Source: Agathobaculum sp. Marseille-P7918
Lineage (GTDB): Bacteria > Bacillota > Clostridia > Oscillospirales > Butyricicoccaceae
Assembly (NCBI RefSeq): GCF_900625105.1
Contig: NZ_UYYD01000005.1
Location: 13,883-77,882, forward strand
Direction of reading: 5' to 3'
DNA length: 64,000 bases
The first letter of the stretch is position 1; each line of letters opens with the position of its first letter. Below the pieces are notes generated by a model, which was not told where the DNA came from, did not search any database, and saw only the letters and a program-made list of their open reading frames with translations. Made by a program: the position numbers and the translations under genes. Positions 6,000 to 13,798 of this stretch are shown here, piece by piece.

Positions 6000-6180
6000 T
6001 TTCTTTTCTCCTTTCGCGCATCTTCCTTTGGCAATCCGTGCAGATCCAGCCATGTTTGCCGACCTTCCACCCGTTTGCTCTTGCAAGCCTCTCGCAACGG
6101 CTCAACGACACGGTATGTGTTGTCCAGAATAGCCCAACACTGCCGCAATGATCGCAGGAGAAATAAACATTATAGGACAT
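5995..6180 (-). CDS. Small zinc-ribbon phage protein, 61 aa
   Basis: Two Cys pairs (FSCDHCGS and WICTDCQR) about 37 residues apart suggest one zinc ribbon. The C-terminus is strongly basic (RKMRERRKEK), which suits nucleic-acid binding. The ATG follows GGAGAGAAGG, which is inside the end of parB, and lies only a few bases after the parB stop. Confidence 0.65.
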   Translation of the reverse strand: MSYNVYFSCDHCGSVGLFWTTHTVSLSRCERLARANGWKVGKHGWICTDCQRKMRERRKEK

Positions 6181-6184
6181 ACAA

Positions 6185-7753
6185 TCACCTTCTCTCCGGC
6201 GGCAGCTCGGCCGACCACCAACGGACGTCTACTGTCATCAGGCCGTCGTCCGGCATCTCGGGCAGGTACCAGCTGCCCGCGCGATAGATATAGGCGGCGT
6301 AATTATCCCGGTTGTATTTGCTGTGGCACAGCGTCAGCACAGTCTGCCCCTCCTCCGGGCGCTCATCCGGGTACGGGTGCCAGACCGGCGCGGGCTGCAG
6401 GGCTTTCGGTAGGTATCCGCAGCGGATGCTGCACGGCTCTGAACAGGCGATGCAGCACGCATACGGCTGATTGCAGCACTGCGCCGAACCGCACACGCCG
6501 TATGGGTTCAGCCCGGTCACACATACATGGCCGTTACCGTTCACCTGCGGCAGATCTGCGGTCGCCTGCCGCATCTGCTCGTCCAGCTGGCGCAGCGGTG
6601 CGCCCTCCGGATTGCCGAACAGCAGTTCCGACAGGTCGATACCCACTTGCTCTGTGATTTTGAGCAAGTCAGACAAGGAAATGCTATGATACGCGGCTGG
6701 GTTATCTGTCCATATCCAATCGCCATACACAGCATGCGAAAGATCACGATACCCATGTACGCCATACGTTTCCAGCGTCTCCCGCAGGTGGCGGCGCAGC
6801 TTGCCGAGCGGCGATGCCTCAAACTCCTCATTTGCCTGCTTGCGCTTGGCTTCCCGGTCCTCGGCCTCCGCGTGGGCGCGGTTTTCCTTGCTGACGCGCC
6901 CGCACACCCACTCGCAGCCGTCTGCCTTGTCGCAGTCATGGCAGCAGCCGGGACACTCTCCGCGCTTGACCGCCGCGGCGCGCTTGTCCGTGCCGACGCA
7001 CGGCTCGATGCCGGGCTGCTCCGCCGGGCATTGCAGCGGCGCAAAGCCCGCAGCCGCGGCTTTTTTATGAGTTTTCACGTCCTTGGCATCCAGTTGCCAC
7101 ATCTGGCCCTTGTACAAGTCATGCAGCTCGCGCTGCAGGTCGTCGCTGCACTGGCTCAGCTCGTAGGCGACCGAATCATTGATATTGGCTTTTTTGTAGT
7201 CGCCCTTCCACGACTTCGACAGGTGCGCATTGATCGCGTCCGCCCGCGCGATCGCGGCTTCGCTCACCTTGAGCACGTCCGCGACGTAGGCGCGCAGCTT
7301 TCCCGGCAGCTCGATCACGCCGCGCTGCTTGAGATCGAGCAGCGCCTCCTTGATCTCCTTGGCGGCTGCAAAGGTGTTTTCAGCCGTCAGGCCAGCGCCT
7401 CCGCGCGCCATGGTGTTCGTCCAATGCAGGATCAGCACGCGCAGCGACGGGTCGAGGTCAGCATCCAGCACGACGCACGGCGCGGTTTTGTGTTCCAGCT
7501 TTTCCAGCGCGCTGCGCCGCCGGTGACCGGCAAGGATACGGAAGCGGCCGTCCTCCACCGGCACGACCACGAGCGGCTGCTGCAAACCGATCACTGTGAT
7601 CGACTCGGCCAGCTCGTCAATGTCGGTCTGCGCGTAGGAGTTGTCCGGGTTTTCCTCGAGCTGATCCAGTGGGATCTCGCGCACCTGCATGGTGTTCAAT
7701 TTGGACACCGTATCGCCCAGCACCTCGGCCAGATTAAACTTTGACTTCGCCAT
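6185..7753 (-). CDS. parB: ParB-family protein with long Cys-rich tail, 522 aa
   Basis: The N-terminal ParB domain shows VREIPLDQLEENPDN at 24-38 and the conserved GHRRR at 76-80, followed near 140-180 by a helix-turn-helix region (DVLKVSEAAIARADAIN). ParB proteins bind centromere-like sites and work with ParA in DNA segregation; some, like KorB, also repress promoters. Unlike simple ParB proteins, this one continues into two Cys clusters (ECPGCCHDCDKADGCEWVC; CNQPYACCIACSEPC) and a DUF551-like end (WHPYPDERP...RWWSAELPPE). It overlaps parA by 20 bases, and a copy of the 17-bp palindrome lies within codons 16-21. Confidence 0.85.
   Translation of the reverse strand: MAKSKFNLAEVLGDTVSKLNTMQVREIPLDQLEENPDNSYAQTDIDELAESITVIGLQQPLVVVPVEDGRFRILAGHRRRSALEKLEHKTAPCVVLDADLDPSLRVLILHWTNTMARGGAGLTAENTFAAAKEIKEALLDLKQRGVIELPGKLRAYVADVLKVSEAAIARADAINAHLSKSWKGDYKKANINDSVAYELSQCSDDLQRELHDLYKGQMWQLDAKDVKTHKKAAAAGFAPLQCPAEQPGIEPCVGTDKRAAAVKRGECPGCCHDCDKADGCEWVCGRVSKENRAHAEAEDREAKRKQANEEFEASPLGKLRRHLRETLETYGVHGYRDLSHAVYGDWIWTDNPAAYHSISLSDLLKITEQVGIDLSELLFGNPEGAPLRQLDEQMRQATADLPQVNGNGHVCVTGLNPYGVCGSAQCCNQPYACCIACSEPCSIRCGYLPKALQPAPVWHPYPDERPEEGQTVLTLCHSKYNRDNYAAYIYRAGSWYLPEMPDDGLMTVDVRWWSAELPPERR
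7692..7708. promoter_or_regulatory. 17-bp palindrome, site 4 (inside parB)
   Basis: GTGTTCAATTTGGACAC on the plus strand, flanked to a 19-bp near-palindrome, encoding VSKLNT near the ParB N-terminus. Sites next to or inside par genes are typical of partition centromeres. Confidence 0.65.
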
Positions 7754-8513
7754 TTGCTTCGCCTCCGAAATACTCGTCCACGAACTTCCGGTAATCCCGC
7801 GCCGCCGCGCTGGTGGGCGAATAGTCGAGCACGCTCTCGCGGTAGTAGGCGCTCTCGCCGACCTTGTCGGTGCGCCGGATCACGGTGCGGAACACGCGCC
7901 CGGGAAACGCCTCGCGCATGCGTGCCTCGCCTTGCACGACCAGCGGCGCATTGTGCCACATGGTGACCAGCAGGCCGCCGAGGTGCAGCTGCGGGTTGAC
8001 GGATAACATGCCGTCGATCTGTCGGGTCAGGTTTTCCACGCCCCACTCCTCGTACTGACCGATGCTGGTCGGGATAATGACCTCGTCCGCCGCGTACAGC
8101 GTCGCGGCGCAGCTTGCCGAAAACGCAGGCGGGCAATCGACCAGCATGTAATCATACACATCGTCCTCGGCCAGCGCCGCCGCAAAGTCGCGGATCGCAG
8201 CGCGCCGCTGCGGGTTTCCGTTAAGTACGCCCAGATCATAGGCCATCAGGTCGAGCGAGCCGGGCACGATGTCCACGCCGCGCAGATAGGTGTGCTGCAG
8301 CAGGTTCTCGTAGTACGGCTCTTCGCCGTCCAAGATCGTGCAAACGTCCGGGGCATCCATGTCCGCGCGCAGGTGCAACGACAGATTGCACTGATGGTCT
8401 GCGTCCAGCAGCAGCACCCGTTTGCCGCGCTCGGCCAGCGCCGCCGCGACCGAGATCGCTGTCGAGGTCTTTCCTACGCCACCCTTGAGATTCACGATCG
8501 AGATGGTTTTCAT
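7734..8513 (-). CDS. parA: ParA-family partition ATPase
   Basis: The 259-aa protein has the deviant Walker A motif KGGVGKTS (10-17), the DAD motif at 37-39 and Walker B YMLVDCPPA (122-130). It lacks an N-terminal DNA-binding extension, so it resembles short, Soj/type Ib ParA. With ParB it should position or segregate the phage genome in a free, plasmid-like state. The stop overlaps the start of parB, and the ATG overlaps the stop of the upstream gene (ATGA). Confidence 0.95.
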   Translation of the reverse strand: MKTISIVNLKGGVGKTSTAISVAAALAERGKRVLLLDADHQCNLSLHLRADMDAPDVCTILDGEEPYYENLLQHTYLRGVDIVPGSLDLMAYDLGVLNGNPQRRAAIRDFAAALAEDDVYDYMLVDCPPAFSASCAATLYAADEVIIPTSIGQYEEWGVENLTRQIDGMLSVNPQLHLGGLLVTMWHNAPLVVQGEARMREAFPGRVFRTVIRRTDKVGESAYYRESVLDYSPTSAAARDYRKFVDEYFGGEANGEVKV

Positions 8514-8731
8514 TGGGCTTCACCGCCTTCCTGCCGTTTCGCCGTTTCGAGCACCGTGCCGTCGGCACAAACCCGGCCAACCCACGACAGCAGCGCGTCC
8601 CCGTCCCCAATACGCCCATAGGCGTTATAGAGCGCGGCGAGCAGCTCGATCATGTCAGCCTCAAACTCTATTTCCGTTTTGGCGTCCACATGAAGGGACG
8701 CATACGGACCGTTTACTTCTGCTTTCAGCAT
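8510..8731 (-). CDS. Hypothetical phage protein, 73 aa
   Basis: A small acidic protein (MLKAEVNGPYASLHVDAKTEIEFEADMIELLAALYNAYGRIGD...) of unknown function, translationally coupled to parA by an ATGA overlap. It starts within the end of the gene at 8725-8994. Confidence 0.7.
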   Translation of the reverse strand: MLKAEVNGPYASLHVDAKTEIEFEADMIELLAALYNAYGRIGDGDALLSWVGRVCADGTVLETAKRQEGGEAQ

Positions 8732-8994
8732 GGTTCGTCCTCCCCATATTCCCGGTCGTATTCCTCCGGCGTTATCAGACGGCAGTCAGCCGGGGTGTAC
8801 TCTTTATCCAGAATGAGCAGCTGCAGCACATCTTCGATGTTGAGCTTCCGGATAAATTCGTCATACTCTGCGCCGGTCATCTCCTCGGCGTCCTCGTCGC
8901 CCAGTGTCAGGCAGACGCCCGCCGGGCACGGCGAGCCAAGTTCGTCCTCGCCCAAGCCTTGCACCTCAAGGCAGATGCGGATTTTCTTTTTCAT
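8725..8994 (-). CDS. Hypothetical acidic phage protein, 89 aa
   Basis: The protein MKKKIRICLEVQGLGEDELG... is acidic and contains ITPEEYDREYGEDEPC at its end. No family recognised. It overlaps both neighbours in the leftward operon, which supports a real gene. Confidence 0.65.
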   Translation of the reverse strand: MKKKIRICLEVQGLGEDELGSPCPAGVCLTLGDEDAEEMTGAEYDEFIRKLNIEDVLQLLILDKEYTPADCRLITPEEYDREYGEDEPC

Positions 8995-9173
8995 TTGCCC
9001 TTTTCCTTCCTCCTGTGCTTGTCACCCTCCCGCGAGACGATGTCGGCTGCAATGCCGAGCGCGCGGGCGGTATGTTCGTAGTCCTTGGCAAAGGCCGGGT
9101 CGCAGACCCGGCTCATCGCCAGCACACGGCGGCGCTCAAAGCGCAGCGTGCGCACCACTTCACGCAGGTTCAT
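8991..9173 (-). CDS. Hypothetical phage protein, 60 aa, basic
   Basis: A short basic helical protein (MNLREVVRTLRFERRRVLAMSR...HRRKEKGK). The start lies within the end of the zinc-ribbon gene at 9160-9498 and the stop overlaps the next ATG. Function unknown. Confidence 0.6.
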   Translation of the reverse strand: MNLREVVRTLRFERRRVLAMSRVCDPAFAKDYEHTARALGIAADIVSREGDKHRRKEKGK

Positions 9174-9498
9174 CGTCGTCCTCCTCTTCGCCCCAGTCGA
9201 TGTTCATGCCGCAGTACGGGCAGAATGAAAAGCCGTTTTCCTCTGGGCCGTCTGCCTCAAAACGGTGCAGCGCGCCGCAGTGTCCGCATTGCCAGACGTT
9301 GTGCTCCACGTCCTGATACGTCCAGTCGATAAGGCGACAACAGCCCGCCAGTTCTTTCACATGCGCCGGGTTTAGACCGGTCTCCTCGTAATCCTTGAGC
9401 TTGTACAGCGCGCCATACAGGCCGTCCGGGATCTCCGCCCACGACACGCCCTTGACGCCCCAGTTTCCGTTCGGCTCCCGGTAAATCAACTTGCTCAT
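9160..9498 (-). CDS. Phage zinc-ribbon protein, 112 aa
   Basis: The N-terminal part (MSKLIYREPNGNWGVKGVSW..YGALYKLKDYEETGLNP) is typical of small phage early proteins, and the C-terminal half has CGHCG and CPYCG knuckles forming a zinc ribbon, followed by a Glu/Asp tail. Such proteins are widespread in Firmicutes phages without assigned function. It sits just downstream of the helicase gene with a GGAGG-type ribosome site. Confidence 0.7.
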   Translation of the reverse strand: MSKLIYREPNGNWGVKGVSWAEIPDGLYGALYKLKDYEETGLNPAHVKELAGCCRLIDWTYQDVEHNVWQCGHCGALHRFEADGPEENGFSFCPYCGMNIDWGEEEDDDEPA

Positions 9499-9509
9499 GT
9501 ATGTACCTC

Positions 9510-10829
9510 CTATGCGGTTTCGATTTTCGTCTGTTTGTACGGGTCGTCCTCCATCTGGACGACCTGCGCCTCGTCAAAGCCGTCCCACTGCTCGACGAAC
9601 CGCTGATACCGTCCCTCGAACCAGAACGGCAGCGTGCGGCGCGAACCGTCGCGGTTTTTCGCGATCTTGATGACGCGCAGCTGGTCGGCGTCGCACGCCT
9701 TAAACTGTTCCGGCGTTTTGAGTTTCTTCCGATCCGGCGCGCCGATGCGCAGCACCGCGTCCGCGTCCTGCAAAATCTGTCCCGAGCCGCGCAGGTCGCC
9801 CGACCGGTTAAGCTGGCTGAGCGCCAGCACCACCCGCCCCGACCGCGTCAGCTGCTGCAGCGTCTTGGTGCTGTGCGTGATCGTGGTGTACTCGTCCGCC
9901 CGCGGGTCGGACGGCTCGATCAGCTGCAAATAGTCGATGATGGCCACGTCGGTGCGCGTCGCCTTGACGTCGGCCGCGATCTGCTCGGCCGTGCAGCCGC
10001 TCGCATGCACGATGCGAAACGGCAGGTTGAGCAGCTTTGCTTTGGCCCGCGCCTGCATTTCCAGCTCGGGCGCCGTGAACCGGTGCGCCTTGATGTGCCC
10101 CAGATCGACCAGCGCCGTGCGCGCCATGATGCGCTGCATCAGGCGGCGCTTGTCCGTCTCGAGCGTGTAGAACGTCACGCGCGCCTGCCGCGCGAGCGCC
10201 ACCGCGACAGACAGCGCAAACGCGGTCTTGCCGGCCGACGGCTCGGCGGACAGGATGACATACTGGCCGAGGTTCAGCTCGGTTTCGAGCGCCTGCGTCA
10301 CCGACGGGAAGCCCCAATCGAGGAACTTCGGCCGCTCGTCCATTGTGGAAAAGTAGTCCAGCAGCAGCGCGTTCATGTCGCTGCCGCGGTCCTCATTTCC
10401 GGATGCCAGCACGGTCTGCATGCGCTCGACCAGCGCGGCCACCTCGGGCAGCGGCACGGCGTAGGCGATGCTTGACCGCGTCTCGTGCAGCAGCGTGTCC
10501 AGCCGGTAGCGGATCGCGCAGTCCCGCAGCTGGCGGATGTAAGCGGCGCAGTTGCTGGGCGTCATCATCATGTCGGCCAAGTCCTTGACCAGCTGCATGT
10601 ACTCGGTGCCGCACGCGGCGCGCACGGTGTATGGGTCGATCTGGTCATTCCGGGCGAACATCGCCCGGCAGGTGTCGAAGATGTAGCGCCGCTCACCGTT
10701 GAGGAAATCCTCCGAGCGCACCTGCCGGAACACGTCGGCGGCGTTCATCGGCGCGTCTGCGATCAGCGCGCCGAGCACGCTTTGCTCAGCGTCGTTGTAC
10801 AGTTTGAGCGCCTCGTCTGTCAAAGCCAT
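9510..10829 (-). CDS. dnaB: Replicative DNA helicase, DnaB family
   Basis: The 439-aa protein has the DnaB N-terminal helical domain (AEQSVLGALIADAP, 14-27) and the RecA-like domain with Walker A AEPSAGKT (195-202) and Walker B VAIIDYLQLI, plus the arginine-bearing ALSQLNRSGDLRGSGQI segment. It unwinds phage DNA ahead of the fork, probably loaded by the initiator encoded just upstream. I choose the ATG at 10829 because it has an AAGGAGG site and longer starts lack one. It overlaps the initiator gene by 10 bases. Confidence 0.95.
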   Translation of the reverse strand: MALTDEALKLYNDAEQSVLGALIADAPMNAADVFRQVRSEDFLNGERRYIFDTCRAMFARNDQIDPYTVRAACGTEYMQLVKDLADMMMTPSNCAAYIRQLRDCAIRYRLDTLLHETRSSIAYAVPLPEVAALVERMQTVLASGNEDRGSDMNALLLDYFSTMDERPKFLDWGFPSVTQALETELNLGQYVILSAEPSAGKTAFALSVAVALARQARVTFYTLETDKRRLMQRIMARTALVDLGHIKAHRFTAPELEMQARAKAKLLNLPFRIVHASGCTAEQIAADVKATRTDVAIIDYLQLIEPSDPRADEYTTITHSTKTLQQLTRSGRVVLALSQLNRSGDLRGSGQILQDADAVLRIGAPDRKKLKTPEQFKACDADQLRVIKIAKNRDGSRRTLPFWFEGRYQRFVEQWDGFDEAQVVQMEDDPYKQTKIETA

Positions 10830-11542
10830 GTGTACTCGTCCTCCTTGCGCTCGGGCGGCGTCGACGGCGTGGGGATGCCGTCCGGCTCGTCCTCCCAGCG
10901 GCGACCGTTCAGCCATGTCGCCGGGTTGGGCACATAGCGGCCACCGTCCTTGGTCCACTGCTCAGACTGCGACTGCCACTGCAAAGCCGCCAGCATCTTG
11001 TCCAGCAGCGCCCGGTCGACTTTCAGCCGGTCGAACGCCCGGCGCGCCGGTTTTTTGGCGACGTGCTTCGGGTAAGCTGCCCAGAATGCATCAAACAGTC
11101 CGTCGTCCCCATTGGGGACTATAGGGGTATTATTCTTACTTGTATTATTCTTCCTATTATATTGGTAGAAGTTTTCTTCCATAGGGTCAGGAAGTTTTTT
11201 GCTATACCTATGGAAATTTTCTTCTATAGGGGTCTGCACCTTTTCCGCGGCGGCGCGCGCGTTTGCCTGCACCCAGATTTTGCGCGCGGTGACCGCACCC
11301 TTCGCGTCCCGCTCGACCTCGATGCAGATATAACCCGTGTCTGCGAGCACACCCACCGTCGCGCTGATCGTGCGCTTGGACTTGCCAAACTGCGTGGCGA
11401 AATAGTCATTGGTGGCGTCGCAGTAGCCCTTCTTGTTGCACAGCGCCGTGATGTCGCTGTACAGCAGCTTTGCAAAATCGGACAGGCGCTCATCATAGCG
11501 CACGTCCGCGGTCAAGATGGAAAAATAACTCGGACTTGGCAT
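10820..11542 (-). CDS. Phage replication initiator / helix-turn-helix protein
   Basis: The 240-aa protein starts MPSPSYFSILTADVRYDERLSDFAKLLYSD and has a winged-helix DNA-binding region (FGKSKRTISATVGVLADTGYI, about 50-75) like the RepA_N/O-type phage initiators, a linker with a repeated EENF(H/Y)(R/Q)Y peptide, and a C-terminal segment (FDAFWAAYPKHVAKKPARRAF) common in phage replication proteins. The linker DNA is an AT-rich iteron cluster, as in lambda O. It lies directly upstream of the DnaB-type helicase, which it presumably loads. Confidence 0.8.
   Translation of the reverse strand: MPSPSYFSILTADVRYDERLSDFAKLLYSDITALCNKKGYCDATNDYFATQFGKSKRTISATVGVLADTGYICIEVERDAKGAVTARKIWVQANARAAAEKVQTPIEENFHRYSKKLPDPMEENFYQYNRKNNTSKNNTPIVPNGDDGLFDAFWAAYPKHVAKKPARRAFDRLKVDRALLDKMLAALQWQSQSEQWTKDGGRYVPNPATWLNGRRWEDEPDGIPTPSTPPERKEDEYTWL
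11122..11232. repeat. AT-rich iteron cluster, candidate phage replication origin
   Basis: Three repeats start at 11168 (GAAGTTTTCTTCCATAGGG), 11191 (GAAGTTTTTTGCTATACCT) and 11213 (GAAATTTTCTTCTATAGGG), spaced 22-23 bases, with a weaker fourth copy to the left and an adjoining run rich in A and T. They lie inside the initiator gene, in a much more AT-rich stretch than the flanking sequence, as at lambda-type origins. Confidence 0.6.
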
Positions 11543-11573
11543 CAAGCGCCGCCTCCCTTCTTGCCCGGCGTTC

Positions 11574-11684
11574 TCACCTGCGCCACCGCCTTTCCATCGG
11601 CTGCACCAGCAGCCTGTCCACCAGCATGCCGAGGCCGAGGTAGGCGCAGCCTACCCCCAGCAGGGCGATCACAGCGTAGATCAT
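11574..11684 (-). CDS. Small membrane protein, 36 aa
   Basis: The peptide MIYAVIALLGVGCAYLGLGM has one membrane helix followed by a basic end (MERRWRR). The ATG overlaps the stop of the AbrB gene (ATGA) and is preceded by GGAGGTG. Function unknown; single-span phage microproteins like this are often missed. Confidence 0.6.
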   Translation of the reverse strand: MIYAVIALLGVGCAYLGLGMLVDRLLVQPMERRWRR

Positions 11685-11947
11685 GGCTGCACCTCCGGTT
11701 TAAGATATACCGCAATCGCTCGGGCGCATGCCCTGCAGACTGCCCGCCCATTCGGCAGCTCAAGCAGCAAGTCGTCGCTGCCGCACAGCGCGCAGCCGCG
11801 CGCGTACTTGCGCAGTATGATGCCGTCCTCTTCCGTGCATATTTCCATAGCGCAGCCGGTGTCGATGCCCATTGTGCGGCGCAGTTCCTTCGGAATGACA
11901 ATGCGCCCCAACTCATCCACCTTGCGCACAATACCTGTGTATTTCAT
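11681..11947 (-). CDS. AbrB/SpoVT-type transcription regulator with C-terminal zinc knuckle
   Basis: The N-terminal 45 residues (MKYTGIVRKVDELGRIVIPKELRRTMGI) are the classic swapped-hairpin AbrB DNA-binding domain. The C-terminal part has CALCG and CRACA pairs, a likely zinc site, then a short tail. It is 88 aa, with a GGAGAAAAC ribosome site. It probably regulates phage or host genes; the target is unknown. Confidence 0.9.
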   Translation of the reverse strand: MKYTGIVRKVDELGRIVIPKELRRTMGIDTGCAMEICTEEDGIILRKYARGCALCGSDDLLLELPNGRAVCRACARAIAVYLKPEVQP

Positions 11948-12030
11948 GTTTTCTCCTTCCCCCGGCGCGGCCCTCTTGACAGCGCCGGGCTTTTCCGGTA
12001 TCCTTGTAAGTACAGTTATTTGATTTGCGC

Positions 12031-12498
12031 TCAGTCGCGGTTGCCGCCGCACTGGGCGCTTTCCTTTTGCGCGGCGCAGTCCAGTTCGTAATATGTCGTT
12101 GTGAGCTCTTGCAGCTCCGCCATGATTGCGTCGTGGAGCGGACGCTCTTCGGCGGTGATAACGCCGTCCTCATTGATCTCCATCAGCTGATCCAGACGGC
12201 CGCTCTTGGCAAACTCGCCGAACAGCCGCACAAAACGCATCGTTGCTTGCTCAAGCGACTTCTGCCGCACGTCCGGCAGCAGGTCTCCCAGCTCGCCCGT
12301 CGCAAGATGCTGATAGCACAGATATGGATAGTCATACAATCGCGCCATGCGCAAAACGACCTTATCAGGCGGCCGCCGACGGTTCTGCTCATACGCGCCT
12401 AGGGTGTCGACCGATATGTCCAGTCGCTCGGCGGCGGCTTCCTGCGTCAAACCCTTCATTTCACGCGGACTTTGATAAATATTTCCCTGCTTTTGCAC
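12031..12498 (-). CDS. XRE-family helix-turn-helix protein, 155 aa
   Basis: The protein starts with GTG (MQKQGNIYQSPREMKGLTQE) after GGAGGG. Residues 8-65 form an XRE helix-turn-helix (LTQEAAAERLDISVDTLGAYEQNRRRPPDK). The C-terminal half is an acidic helical segment with RFVRLFGEFAKSGRLDQLMEINEDGVIT. It is likely a phage regulator in the early leftward operon. Confidence 0.8.
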   Translation of the reverse strand: MQKQGNIYQSPREMKGLTQEAAAERLDISVDTLGAYEQNRRRPPDKVVLRMARLYDYPYLCYQHLATGELGDLLPDVRQKSLEQATMRFVRLFGEFAKSGRLDQLMEINEDGVITAEERPLHDAIMAELQELTTTYYELDCAAQKESAQCGGNRD

Positions 12499-12531
12499 AC
12501 TGGTTTCCCTCCTTTTTTCATGGTATAATGC

Positions 12532-12750
12532 TCACGCACCGGGGATAAAACCGACACGCTGCTGCCGCAGGCGCTCCATATCGGCTTTCTCTTTGGCTTT
12601 TTCAAAGCGCAGCAGCTCATCCTGCCGCACCTTCCAGCCGCCGAGCTTCGCACCAGACAGCTGGCCGCTGATAATCAACTTGCGGACATAATCCTTGGAG
12701 CAGAGCCAGCGTTCTGCGATCTCGTCGATGGTCATGTACTTTCCGGCCAT
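12532..12750 (-). CDS. Excisionase-like helix-turn-helix protein, 72 aa
   Basis: The segment YMTIDEIAERWLCSKDYVRKLIISGQLSGAKLGGWKVRQDEL matches the MerR/excisionase type winged helix. Such small proteins direct the integrase toward excision or act as regulators. The ATG abuts the stop of the gene upstream (TAATG), and it is in the early operon away from the integrase, so a regulator role is also possible. Confidence 0.75.
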   Translation of the reverse strand: MAGKYMTIDEIAERWLCSKDYVRKLIISGQLSGAKLGGWKVRQDELLRFEKAKEKADMERLRQQRVGFIPGA

Positions 12751-12971
12751 TACGTCACTTCCTTCCCCTTATCGTTTGGTTCAAAACCGCCGAACGACGG
12801 CCCAGACTCCAAAAGACGCCGTATATAGTCCACCAGTGCGATCGTTTGCAGATAGGTAAACCCCGCACGCTTCGCTTGTTCCAGCAAAGACTGCGCAATC
12901 GGCGCGATTCTCTCGCGGCCTGCAGCGTCCAGCAGCGCGTTCCGTTCAGCATGCGACAGCTCGAGCTTCAT
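12750..12971 (-). CDS. Hypothetical phage protein, 73 aa
   Basis: A helical protein (MKLELSHAERNALLDAAGRERIAPIAQSLLEQAKRAGFTY...) that overlaps its upstream gene by 26 bases and ends at the start of the excisionase-like gene. No family recognised. Confidence 0.65.
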   Translation of the reverse strand: MKLELSHAERNALLDAAGRERIAPIAQSLLEQAKRAGFTYLQTIALVDYIRRLLESGPSFGGFEPNDKGKEVT

Positions 12972-13281
12972 GCTGCGCCCACCTTTCTCTCCAGTAAGGC
13001 AGCTCCGCCTCCATAGCAGCGGAATTGTCTGCTATATTGGAAATCATCGTTAACATGATAAGGCTGTCCTCTTGAGGCACGTTTTCGAGAATTTCATCCA
13101 TCTCAAAAATAAGTTCCCACACAGCTCGAGCCGCTGAGACATCCTCACCGTTTCGATCGATCAGCGCGACGGCTACCGCAGTTGCAGCGTCCTCACTGCC
13201 GCACAGCAGATCATACAGGTCATACATTTCCTTCGGGTGCGCATCACAAACACCTATCGCGTAATTCTTCATTGCTCCCAT
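12946..13281 (-). CDS. Hypothetical phage protein, 111 aa
   Basis: The protein MGAMKNYAIGVCDAHPKEMYDLYDLLCG... is acidic and helical, with no membrane segment. A GGAGAG site precedes the ATG at 13281; MKNY at 13272 is an alternative start. Function unknown. Confidence 0.65.
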   Translation of the reverse strand: MGAMKNYAIGVCDAHPKEMYDLYDLLCGSEDAATAVAVALIDRNGEDVSAARAVWELIFEMDEILENVPQEDSLIMLTMISNIADNSAAMEAELPYWRERWAQHEARAVAC

Positions 13282-13320
13282 GATTATTGTTCTCTCCTTT
13301 CAGTTTCTTCACACTGGCGG

Positions 13321-13527
13321 TTACCCCGCCTCCTTTCCCGGATCGTCCGCGTACAGCTCGTCGATGGTGCAGCCAAGGAAGTCTGCGATCTTCGGGAAAA
13401 AGCGCGGGCGCGGATATGTGCCCTCTGCTTCCCATTTGGTGACCGTGCTGCGATCTACACCCAGCGCATCGGCCATAGCCTGCTGGGTCGCGCCAATCGC
13501 TTCGCGTTTGGTCTGGATAGATTTCAT
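13321..13527 (-). CDS. XRE-family regulator, Cro-like, 68 aa
   Basis: Nearly the whole protein is one helix-turn-helix domain (IGATQQAMADALGVDRSTVTKWEAEGTYPRPRFFPKIADFLGCTIDELY). It follows AAAGGGGTG. Its place near the start of the leftward operon, facing the CI-like repressor at 14152-14502, suggests a Cro-type role; this is inference from position. Confidence 0.8.
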   Translation of the reverse strand: MKSIQTKREAIGATQQAMADALGVDRSTVTKWEAEGTYPRPRFFPKIADFLGCTIDELYADDPGKEAG

Positions 13528-13603
13528 CGTTTTCACCCCTTTCTTGTGGTTGCTTGCCCTTTCCCACTCCATGTGTTACCATGAAATGGGAAAGGAGGTG
13601 CCA

Positions 13604-13798
13604 ATGATGGCTGATAACAGCAGTTTTCCGTCTAAGAAGAATGAAGTCCTCGCCATGCTCTATGTTCAATCGCAGGATTTGAGCCAAAAATCCCCCGTTG
13701 AAATTGCTGAAATGTACGAGCAGGCATATCATCAAATTGATCAATATTACGGGGACAAACTCAGTAAAGACGTGCAAAACGGAAAGTGGTCACTCTAA
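13604..13798 (+). CDS. Hypothetical protein on opposite strand, 64 aa
   Basis: The protein MMADNSSFPSKKNEVLAMLYVQSQDLSQK... has the best ribosome site nearby (AAAGGAGGTGCCA). It is the only rightward gene inside the early leftward cluster and is close to convergent with 13795-13986. The inverted repeat CCTTTCCCA...TGGGAAAGG just upstream overlaps its ribosome site, so translation or transcription may be controlled there. Function unknown. Confidence 0.65.
   Translation: MMADNSSFPSKKNEVLAMLYVQSQDLSQKSPVEIAEMYEQAYHQIDQYYGDKLSKDVQNGKWSL

Noticed and set aside
8513-9316. Long rightward open frames opposite the ParA and helicase region and other GC-rich genes
   Set aside because: They lie fully over well-supported leftward genes, lack ribosome sites and show the Arg/Ala/Pro bias of GC-rich shadow frames.
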